Made by a program: the position numbers and the translations under genes | Origin: CAZNLH01 sp964573995 | Lineage (GTDB): Bacteria > Gemmatimonadota > CAZMKB01 > CAZNLH01 | NCBI GenBank assembly: GCA_964573995.1 | Contig: CAZNLH010000002.1 | Location: forward strand, 98,900 to 162,899 | DNA length: 64,000 nt | Reading direction: 5' to 3' | Part shown: piece after piece, positions 8,373 to 15,094 of the stretch | Numbering within the stretch: position 1 is the stretch's first letter | Layout of the letters: each line of letters starts with the position of its first letter | Notes under the pieces: model-generated | The model's database searches: none | Seen by the model: the letters and a program-made list of their open reading frames with translations, nothing else | Told to the model about the DNA's origin: nothing

Positions 8373-9185
8373 CTATCTCCTGACGGCACCCGCGGTCAAC
8401 CCCTCGACGATCCGCCGCTGGAAGGCGAAGGCAAGGAAGACCAGCGGGATCGTCACGACCACCGAGGCCGCCGCGATTTCGCCCCATGGGACCTCGTGGA
8501 TCCCCGGGAAGAGGGCGATTCCGACCGGGATGGTCCGGGAGGCGGTGGTCGCCGTAAAGGTCAGGGCGAACAGGAACTCGTTCCAGGAGAATATAAACAC
8601 CAGGATCGCAGCGGCAAAGAGACCCGGCGTGGCGAGGGGAAGGATGATCCGGGTGAGCGACTGGAGCGGCGAGCAGCCGTCCAGGCGGGAGGCGAGGTAG
8701 ATCTCCCGTGGAATCTCCCGGAAGAAGTGGGTCAGCACCCAGATCGCCAGGGGGAGGGAGAAGGAGGTATACGTCAGGATCAGGGCGTAGAGCGTGTCCC
8801 TCAGGTGAAGAGATCGGATGATCAGGTAGAGGGGACTGACGGTGGTGATCGGCGGAAACATCGACGCGGAGAGGATGAGGCCCAGGATCAGCCCGCTTTT
8901 CGGGATGCCAAGGTTCGCCAGCGCGAAGGCCGCGAAGGATCCGAGGAGGAGCGAGAGGAGGGTTGTCGCGGCGGCCACCGCGAGGCTGTTCGTGATCAGC
9001 CTCAGGAAGGGACGGTCCTGGAAGATGGCGATGTAGTGGGCGACTGTCGGGTGCCCGGGGAGTAGGGGGGGGAGGGAAGAGAGTTCCGCGTCGGGCTTGA
9101 GGGACGTGATGACCTGCCAGGCCAGGGGCCACAGGAAGAAGAGGCCCACGAGGAGGGTCAGGAGAGAGAGGGACCACCGTCTCAT
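8373..9185 (-). CDS. Carbohydrate ABC transporter permease, MalG/LacG-like
   Basis: The 270-residue protein has six predicted membrane helices. It carries the EAA loop that docks to the ATPase, seen here as EIPREIYLASRLDGCSPLQSLTRIILPLATPG, a clear CUT1 permease-2 signature. The N-terminal helix and following periplasmic loop match MalG/LacG-type proteins. Its start overlaps the stop of the MalF-like gene by four bases (ATGA), and the ATPase start lies four bases after its stop, so the subunits are translationally coupled. The transported sugar cannot be told from sequence. Confidence 0.92.
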   Translation of the reverse strand: MRRWSLSLLTLLVGLFFLWPLAWQVITSLKPDAELSSLPPLLPGHPTVAHYIAIFQDRPFLRLITNSLAVAAATTLLSLLLGSFAAFALANLGIPKSGLILGLILSASMFPPITTVSPLYLIIRSLHLRDTLYALILTYTSFSLPLAIWVLTHFFREIPREIYLASRLDGCSPLQSLTRIILPLATPGLFAAAILVFIFSWNEFLFALTFTATTASRTIPVGIALFPGIHEVPWGEIAAASVVVTIPLVFLAFAFQRRIVEGLTAGAVRR

Positions 9186-10039
9186 CTCACGGCCCTCCCC
9201 AGGAGCCTGGCGTAGAACAGGGTAAGCATGCCGACACAGGCGAAGACCGCCAGGGATATCGTGGAGCCGTAGCCGAACTCGAGGGTCTGGAAGAGGACCT
9301 TATAGGCGTAGATCGACAGGGTCTCCGTCGTGTTGGCCGGTCCTCCGCCGGTCAGGACATAGATGGAGTCGAAGACCCGGAAGGCGTCCAGGGTCCGGAA
9401 GACGAGCACGATGAGGATGACCGGCCGGAGCAGGGGAAGCGTGATCCTGAGGAGGATGGTTCCGCAGGAAGCTCCGTCAACCCGGGCGGCACGGTAGAGA
9501 TCGCCGGGGATCCCCTTCAGACCGGCAAGGACGAGGAGAACGACGAAGGGGGTGGTCTTCCAGATGTCCACCAGGATCGCGGCATTCATCGCCCAGAAGG
9601 GGCTGCCCAGCCAGTTGACCTGGACCCCCAGGAGATAGTTCAACAGGCCAAGATCCGGGTGATACAGCCATTCCCACATCCGGGCGGAGACGACCGTCGG
9701 GATGGCCCATGGGATCAGGACGATGGAACGCATCAGCCCGGTTCCCCGCCTCGATCGATTCAGGAGAAGGGCGATCGATACCCCGATGACCAGCTCCAGG
9801 AAGACAGATACGCCGGTGAAGTAGGCCGTGTTCCAGAACGCGTTCCAGAAGCGGTCGTCGCCCAGGAGATGGGCGTAGTTTTCCAGGCCGGTAAAGTGGG
9901 CGGTTCCGAACAGGAGGAGCCGTCTGTGGAGGCTGAGCCAGAGGATGGAAAGGAGGGGGTAGACCGTCACCCCTGCCAGGAGCAGGAGGGAGGGGAGGAG
10001 GAAGGAGATCCCCCTCGTTCTCTGTCCGGCTCTCTTCAT
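9182..10039 (-). CDS. Carbohydrate ABC transporter permease, MalF/UgpA-like
   Basis: This 285-residue protein is the first permease of a CUT1 importer. It has six predicted helices, a periplasmic loop GLENYAHLLGDDRFWNAFWNT typical of the group, and the EAA motif seen as GIPGDLYRAARVDGASCGTILLRITLPLLRP. The segment IYVLTGGGPANTTETLSIYAY is also a strong family marker. Four-base overlaps link it to the binding-protein gene upstream and the second permease downstream. Confidence 0.93.
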   Translation of the reverse strand: MKRAGQRTRGISFLLPSLLLLAGVTVYPLLSILWLSLHRRLLLFGTAHFTGLENYAHLLGDDRFWNAFWNTAYFTGVSVFLELVIGVSIALLLNRSRRGTGLMRSIVLIPWAIPTVVSARMWEWLYHPDLGLLNYLLGVQVNWLGSPFWAMNAAILVDIWKTTPFVVLLVLAGLKGIPGDLYRAARVDGASCGTILLRITLPLLRPVILIVLVFRTLDAFRVFDSIYVLTGGGPANTTETLSIYAYKVLFQTLEFGYGSTISLAVFACVGMLTLFYARLLGRAVR

Positions 10040-11316
10040 CTGCCGTCGGCCTCCATGAGGAAGTCGATCTGCTCCGAGGCATCCTCCAGGGCCTCGCCGG
10101 GCTCCTTGATCCGGGAGATCACGGCGCTCAGCTCGGGCTGCATGACCTGGGAGATCATCATGTAGTAAGGTGTGACGGGCCTCGGCCGGGCATGCTCGAA
10201 GATGACGTACAGCGGGGCCATGAAGGGCCGGGCCCGGATCAGCTCCTCGTCGCGGTACAGCGCCTTGCGTGACGGCATGTATCCGACGCTCAGGGCGAGT
10301 TGTTTCTGCGCCCGGGCGGAGGTGAGGTAGCGGACCAGCCGCTCCGCCTCCTCCGGGTGCCGGCTGTTGCAGTTGATTCCGAGCTGCCAGCCGCCGAGCG
10401 TCGAGGCCTGTTCCCGGCCGGGAGTCCCGGGAAGGGGACAGACGCCCACCTTTCCCCGGACAGGAGACCCCTCCCGCTGGAAGAGCGTCCAGGCATAGGG
10501 CCAGTTGCGCATGAAGACGGCCTTCCCCTCTCCGAAGATCCGGCGAACGGGCTCCTCAGTCGACGTCAGGACGAATTCCGGAGTGATTCGGTACCGGTAG
10601 ATCATGTCCCGCATGAAGGCGAGGGCGAGGCGGTTCTCCGGGCTGTCGACCACCGCCCGACCGTCTCTCAGGATGTCGCCGCCGTAACTCCAGATATACT
10701 CGAGAGCGTTGCAGACGAGTCCCTCGTACTGTTTCCCCTGCCACAGGAAGCCGTAGAGGCCCGGCTCGGCGCGTGTGATGGTTGTCGCCTCCCGCACGAG
10801 CTCGTCCCAGGTCCCCGGTGGGTCGAACCCGTACAGTTCCAGCAGGTCCTTCCGGTAGTAAAGGATCCCGGCGTCGATGTACCAGGGAACGGCGAAGACC
10901 CCTCCGTCCTGGGTGACGGCATCGATGGGCCCCCGGAAGAAATCGCCCCGCCGGTCGGGTGGGAGGAGAGGACTCAGGTCCCGGAGCCAGCCGGCCCGCG
11001 AAAACTCGGGGACCCAGATAACGTCCATCGAGAGGACATCGAGATCGGAGGCACCCCCCTCCAGGTTGATCACGAAGTATTGGTGCTGCTCGTCGCTGGA
11101 GGAGGGAAGGATCTCGTCGCGGACCCGGATGCCGGGATTCTCCGCCTCGAACCCACGGAGGATCTCCTCGAAGGCCTCCGGGTCGCCGGCGATCCTCCCG
11201 TGCTTGAAGACGAGGCTGACCGTCGCGGTCTGACGGGGCCTCTCCCTGGAACAGCCGCCGAGGAGACTGATAGATGCCGGGATCAGCAGGATAAGCACGA
11301 GGAGATTCATTCGCAT
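10036..11316 (-). CDS. Extracellular sugar-binding lipoprotein (solute-binding protein family 1)
   Basis: This is the substrate-capturing subunit of the importer. The N terminus is a lipoprotein signal ending in the lipobox LGGC, so the mature protein is tethered by Cys22. The rest has the family-1 binding-protein layout: FEEILRGFEAENPGIRV near the N terminus, a DVIWVPEFSRAGWL segment, and a YMPSRKALYRDEEL region near the C terminus typical of maltose/trehalose-type binders. Length (426) is normal. It is the first gene of the operon and a good promoter lies just upstream. Base composition in this operon looks clearly more GC-rich than the glycosyltransferase genes beside it. Confidence 0.92.
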   Translation of the reverse strand: MRMNLLVLILLIPASISLLGGCSRERPRQTATVSLVFKHGRIAGDPEAFEEILRGFEAENPGIRVRDEILPSSSDEQHQYFVINLEGGASDLDVLSMDVIWVPEFSRAGWLRDLSPLLPPDRRGDFFRGPIDAVTQDGGVFAVPWYIDAGILYYRKDLLELYGFDPPGTWDELVREATTITRAEPGLYGFLWQGKQYEGLVCNALEYIWSYGGDILRDGRAVVDSPENRLALAFMRDMIYRYRITPEFVLTSTEEPVRRIFGEGKAVFMRNWPYAWTLFQREGSPVRGKVGVCPLPGTPGREQASTLGGWQLGINCNSRHPEEAERLVRYLTSARAQKQLALSVGYMPSRKALYRDEELIRARPFMAPLYVIFEHARPRPVTPYYMMISQVMQPELSAVISRIKEPGEALEDASEQIDFLMEADGR

Positions 11317-11379
11317 CGTTGCACCGTGTTCCGGATGAAATTGGTTGGGAGCGGGTCAACTCCATCCATTCCTTCCCTA

Positions 11380-11409
11380 AGAATACGTGGATGAACTCCT
11401 GCCTGTCAA
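11380..11409 (-). promoter_or_regulatory. Candidate promoter of the sugar ABC operon
   Basis: Reading the minus strand, a perfect TTGACA (11404-11409) is followed by an 18-base spacer and TATTCT (11380-11385). It lies 64 bases before the start of the binding-protein gene, and no other gene lies between. Activity is inferred from the hexamers only. Confidence 0.55.
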
Positions 11410-11861
11410 TAGCCGGCAGGATCTGGATCTGAGCCTGTTGCTAAGTCGACATCAGGGAAGCGCTTTCTTTGAGCATAGGTAAAGGGTGACTAGGGGACCT
11501 TACCCGGCAACTTGCCCACCACGAACGTGGTCCGTAGAATTCATTTGCAGAGGCGTTGGATAACGAGGATGCCGGTCACGAGCGTGGCAGCCGGCGCAGT
11601 GAATACGTCCCGGGTATGAGGTGCAGCAAGACCACGTTACACTAAGCAGTCCCTGGGATCCACAAGGTCATGGCGAGCAAAGGGTGCTATATATTCAGAT
11701 ATCGCATATGTCAATAATATAACGCGTCGATATGTATCAGGACGTAAAATTAAAAGTGCATTGTTGGGGATATTAATATATAGATATATGGCATTAAGTC
11801 TAATGTTGGTACTTATAGTCTTATAACCATGCGAAATTTCAGAAAAAGGGGGAAGGCATCC
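11410..11861. other. Gene-free stretch, left part: unexplained structured and AT-rich DNA
   Basis: No reading frame of useful length is present on either strand. The first part (about 11500-11640) contains short inverted repeats, such as ACCACG/CGTGGT near 11520-11532 and GCCGG/CCGGC near 11572-11596. It could belong to a structured RNA or a decayed mobile element, but no family was recognised. From about 11690 to 11860 the DNA is very AT-rich. Such AT-rich DNA beside the small-RNA promoter may bind nucleoid proteins. Confidence 0.4.
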
Positions 11862-11890
11862 TTGACATTACCGGTGGGATGTGATAATAT
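11862..11890 (+). promoter_or_regulatory. Strong candidate sigma-70 promoter of the small RNA
   Basis: Perfect -35 TTGACA (11862-11867), 17-base spacer, -10 TAATAT (11885-11890). It lies next to AT-rich upstream sequence that could act as an UP element. There is no coding frame downstream before the terminator at 11989-12026. Confidence 0.7.
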
Positions 11891-11896
11891 TATATA

Positions 11897-12026
11897 AAGC
11901 GTTTGTGCTTGTTCACCCTATTCACGTGGTTAAGACACTGGTGATAGGGTCATAAGTTCAGGACTTAGACTTCTGAGCTTAACTGCCGAAGGCCCCGCTC
12001 TTTTAACACCGGAGTGGGGCTTTTTT
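11897..12026 (+). ncRNA. Candidate independent small RNA of about 130 nt
   Basis: The stretch is bounded by a near-consensus promoter and a textbook rho-independent terminator and contains no plausible coding frame. Hairpin 1 (11915-11950) pairs ACCCTAT with ATAGGGT, then CAC with GTG. Hairpin 2 (11953-11981) pairs TAAGTTCAG with CTGAGCTTA over nine pairs with one G-U. Hairpin 3 is the terminator. The loop of hairpin 1 contains GTTAAG (11929-11934), which is exactly complementary to CTTAAC (11978-11983) at the foot of hairpin 2. That suggests a pseudoknot or an alternative fold. I do not recognise it as 6S, tmRNA, RNase P, SRP RNA or a known riboswitch. The transcript is inferred, not shown. 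Confidence 0.55.
11989..12026 (+). terminator. Rho-independent terminator of the small RNA
   Basis: The stem AAGGCCCCGCTC pairs with GAGTGGGGCTTT (with G-U wobbles) around an 11-base loop, and a run of six T follows the GC-rich core (12021-12026). It ends the transcript begun near 11897. Confidence 0.85.
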
Positions 12027-12392
12027 AATGAGATGAGTTCTATCTCCCGAGGGACGGATCAGGCCAGGGGATAAGTGTCGTACGCGCCGCCTGAAAACGT
12101 TTGTGATCACGAAGACTGAGGGAAATAATCGTATCCATCTACGAATCCCTCGCGTTATTCCAGCCAAACATGTGCCCCGCAACAGGGGCTACTCTCTGTA
12201 ATATCATGGCGTTGGGCGAGCCATCATCCAATCGGCTCCTGCAGGAACACCTCTTGCATCTTCTTTCCGGCACCCCCACCTTACTGAACTTCTATCTCCC
12301 AGTGCCTTCTATCTCCCACTCTTCTCGCGACTGAAAACAGGCAGGCCACTGGACCTGCGGGGAATCCGTGCTCCCCGCCCTGGAGGGCAAGT
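12027..12392. other. Gene-free stretch, right part: leader of the lamin-tail gene
   Basis: No coding frame is supported. The last 40 bases hold a hairpin GCGGGGA/TCCCCGC (12357-12378) directly before the Shine-Dalgarno GGAGG (12382-12386) and the ATG at 12393. It could affect translation of the lamin-tail gene. Three copies of TTCTATCTCCC also lie here (see repeat entry). No good promoter was found. Confidence 0.45.
12038..12317 (+). repeat. Three copies of an 11-base direct repeat TTCTATCTCCC
   Basis: Exact copies at 12038-12048, 12290-12300 and 12307-12317. The last two are 17 bases apart and are part of a 13-base repeat CTTCTATCTCCCA. They lie upstream of the lamin-tail gene and could be a protein-binding site array, or chance. 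Confidence 0.45.
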
Positions 12393-14240
12393 ATGTGGTT
12401 GGAACGAATGGCCACCCATCTCTGGGTGTTTTTGCCGAGGCGGGCACTGATCTTGTTGCTGCTATCGGCTGAGTTGACGATATATGCGGGGCGAGTCGAC
12501 TCTCAGATAGTCATCAATGAGGTCATGTCCAACGCCCCCGGCCTCGAAACGGGTTCAGGCAGCCCGGGGGACCGGATGGAGTTCATTGAACTCTTGAACC
12601 TCTCCACCTCGCAGGCGGTGGACCTTAAGGGCTGGACAATCGAAGATGACGATGCCTCCGATGATCTCACCGAGTGGGATAGGAACCCCGGTGATTCGAC
12701 GGGCTCCTCGACTGTGGTCAGTGGGACCACGATTCTCAAGGCCGGCGGGTTCGCGCTGATCCTCGATCCCGAATACTTCGAGGGAGGAGAGGGGGGATGG
12801 TATGACATCGCGGAGAGTACGCTCGTGATAACGGTCGGAAATACGACGCTGGGTAACGGGTTGTCGGGCAATGATCCCCTGGTTCTGCGCAACAGTGAGG
12901 GGGATACCGTTTCGACGTTCGGCACACCAGGCTGGGATGATGATTTCCCCCAGGACCCGGGAGATGGGATCTCGTGGGAGCGCTTTGACCCGTCGATGGG
13001 TGATGAAGCGGCCAACTGGATACGATCGGAGGACCCTGCAGGATGCACGCCAGGGAGGCGGAACAGCCGGTCCATCCGGATAAATGTCTCTATCCCTGGG
13101 TCCACGCTCGTGGTAGATCCGGCCCGGCCGGAGGCGGGCGGCAGTCTGGACCTTACCGGGACTGTCATCAATCGTGGATTGGCGGCCACACCACCGTTCG
13201 AGGTGCGTTTCTTTCTTGACTCGAACCAGGATGGGAGGATGGGCCCGGGGGAGGCCCAGCGGACCGAGGGCATCAATGGGGCGATAGAACCGGGCGAGCA
13301 CCTCTCTATTTCTGCACGACTCGATCTTGGTCCGAGCGGCTATTACACGATCGGGATGACGGCCGTCCTTGCCGAGGACGGAGATACAACCGACAACACG
13401 GCCGGCGTGGAGATAATGGTGGGCGATGCTAGTCGCAGGGTCGTCGTGAACGAGGTCTATTACAACCCCGGGGATGGAGAGGAAGAGTGGGTGGAAGTCT
13501 ATAATCGCTCTTCCAGGACAGTCGATATGAGCAATTGGAGGCTTTCGGACAACAGGACTACCGGTCTCCTGCCGGGCCATCCGCTCCTCCTCGGAGAGGG
13601 AGAATATGCGGTCCTGGCCGGCGATTCCGCCTCCCTTGTCACCTCTCGGTCCTACCTCTCAGGCAGGCACATCTTTGAAGTGGACCCGTTCCCATCCCTC
13701 GGCAATCGAGGTGACACCCTTAGCCTGGAGACTGCGAGTGGTTACCTGTCAGATCGGGTGGAGTACAGTTCAGGATGGGGAGGTAGGAAGGGTGTCTCAC
13801 TGGAGAGGGTAAATCCCGATGAACTCGAACCCGGTCCATCCGGCTGGGGCTCTTCGGTGGACCCGGTGGGCTCGACGCCGGCGGAGCGGAACAGCATCTT
13901 CCAGGGTGCTGTGGTGAGTGGGGCATCCCTACAGGTCTCCCCGAGTGTCTTCTCCCCGGATGGAGACGGCCGGGATGACAGGGCCGTGATCCGGTATCAA
14001 CTGCCCGTTCCAAGGGCCCGGGTGAGGATGTTGGTGTTCGATGTCACGGGACGGCGTCGTAGGATCCTGCTGGACCAGGTCGAGAGCGGCAGCGAGGGCC
14101 TCGTGGTATGGGATGGGAGGGACGATGGAGGGCGGACCCTGCCGATCGGGATCTACGTTGTTTTCATGGAGGCGATAGAGGGTTACAGCGGCTACCAACT
14201 GCGGGAGAAGACTGGAGTGGTCCTGGGGGGGATACTTTGA
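12393..14240 (+). CDS. Secreted protein with two lamin-tail domains, a CARDB-like domain and a FlgD-like C-terminal domain
   Basis: An N-terminal signal segment (about residues 1-35) precedes a lamin-tail domain starting near residue 39 (VINEVMSN, then MEFIELLNLS and DLKGWTIEDDD). A CARDB-like immunoglobulin domain follows at about 230-340 (GTVINRG, VRFFLDSNQDG). A second lamin-tail domain starts near 348 (VVVNEVYYNPGDGEEEWVEVYN). From about 516 a FlgD-like domain (SPSVFSPDGDGRDD, VWDGRDDGGRTLPIGIYV) closes the protein. Such proteins are exported and often surface-bound; lamin-tail domains often accompany nucleases and DNA-handling proteins, but no catalytic domain is seen here. Translation of the next gene starts on its stop codon, linking it to two outer-membrane barrels. 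Confidence 0.85.
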   Translation: MWLERMATHLWVFLPRRALILLLLSAELTIYAGRVDSQIVINEVMSNAPGLETGSGSPGDRMEFIELLNLSTSQAVDLKGWTIEDDDASDDLTEWDRNPGDSTGSSTVVSGTTILKAGGFALILDPEYFEGGEGGWYDIAESTLVITVGNTTLGNGLSGNDPLVLRNSEGDTVSTFGTPGWDDDFPQDPGDGISWERFDPSMGDEAANWIRSEDPAGCTPGRRNSRSIRINVSIPGSTLVVDPARPEAGGSLDLTGTVINRGLAATPPFEVRFFLDSNQDGRMGPGEAQRTEGINGAIEPGEHLSISARLDLGPSGYYTIGMTAVLAEDGDTTDNTAGVEIMVGDASRRVVVNEVYYNPGDGEEEWVEVYNRSSRTVDMSNWRLSDNRTTGLLPGHPLLLGEGEYAVLAGDSASLVTSRSYLSGRHIFEVDPFPSLGNRGDTLSLETASGYLSDRVEYSSGWGGRKGVSLERVNPDELEPGPSGWGSSVDPVGSTPAERNSIFQGAVVSGASLQVSPSVFSPDGDGRDDRAVIRYQLPVPRARVRMLVFDVTGRRRRILLDQVESGSEGLVVWDGRDDGGRTLPIGIYVVFMEAIEGYSGYQLREKTGVVLGGIL

Positions 14241-15094
14241 CGGCCTGCGGTCGCAGGATGCTCCTGGTGTTGCTGATCATCCAGGCCGCCACGTGGCACG
14301 TTGCTCGCCCAGCACGGGCGGCATTCGAGGGGTGGCAAGTGGGGGCGGATGTGTGTGGGCTCTCCGTGAGCGGTGTCTCCCTGGACGATCCACTCTTCAT
14401 CCCCTTCATCAATCCCGCTGCCTATCGCGAGGAAACCTGCTGGCGCCTTTCCACCTTCTATTCCCGCAGGTTCGACATGAGGGAATTGACAAGGATCGCG
14501 CTCGCCTTATCCCGGGGCGGGCACAGGTTCGTGTGGTCCATGGGTGCGGAGAGGTTCGGCAATGATCTCTATGGGGAGGAGGTGATCGTCCTGGGGCTGG
14601 GATTCCCCTTCTTGGGGCGGTCGAGGGTGGGCTTGTCGGGGAAGTTCTGCAATCTTTGGATCAGTGGATATGGGACCGCTGCCGCTCCCGCCCTGGATAT
14701 AGGCTGGAGTACCCTGGCCGGTGACGGCCTCCGCCTGGGGGCGGTCTGGCGAAACGTGAACCGACCCGAACTCGGCCTTTCAGGGGAGGAAATCCCCGGA
14801 GGCCTGATCGTCGGAGTAAGCGGTACTATTTCGGGCCGTCTGAGTTGGACTGTTGAGGACAGGAGGTTGTTCCCGGGCGGAAGCGGCGTTGGGTTCGGAG
14901 TCGCCGGGCGACTTTACGGGGGATTCCGTGCCGAGATGGGCTATCGTCGTGAGACGGGTGAGTACAGCATGGGCGCAACGATGAACCTATCCTTGTTGCG
15001 CTGGGACTATTCGGTTTCTATCCATCCGATGCTGGGGATCACCCACTACATCTCTATGGCAATCGGGTTCGGCGGCCCGGGGCCCAGGTGGTGA
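14237..15094 (+). CDS. Small outer-membrane beta-barrel protein of unknown function
   Basis: The protein has a signal peptide (RMLLVLLIIQAATWHVARPARA) and then alternating beta-strand sequence rich in Gly, aromatic and charged residues up to the C terminus. This fits an outer-membrane barrel resembling PorV/PorQ-type proteins. An early stretch (PFINPAAYREETCWRLSTFYSRRF) is like the N-PA-x segment of those families. I chose the TTG at 14237, which overlaps the preceding stop as TTGA and has GGGGGGA just upstream; an ATG at 14258 is the alternative. Its stop overlaps the next ATG. Function is not known. The coupling suggests it acts with the lamin-tail and helix-hairpin-helix proteins. Confidence 0.7.
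   Translation: MTACGRRMLLVLLIIQAATWHVARPARAAFEGWQVGADVCGLSVSGVSLDDPLFIPFINPAAYREETCWRLSTFYSRRFDMRELTRIALALSRGGHRFVWSMGAERFGNDLYGEEVIVLGLGFPFLGRSRVGLSGKFCNLWISGYGTAAAPALDIGWSTLAGDGLRLGAVWRNVNRPELGLSGEEIPGGLIVGVSGTISGRLSWTVEDRRLFPGGSGVGFGVAGRLYGGFRAEMGYRRETGEYSMGATMNLSLLRWDYSVSIHPMLGITHYISMAIGFGGPGPRW

Noticed and set aside
10300..11394. A 364-residue open frame on the plus strand
   Set aside because: Antisense to the sugar-binding lipoprotein gene; a GC-rich shadow frame rich in Gly, Pro and Glu.
12555..13580. A 341-residue open frame on the minus strand
   Set aside because: Antisense to the lamin-tail protein with recognisable domains; no signal or motif of its own.
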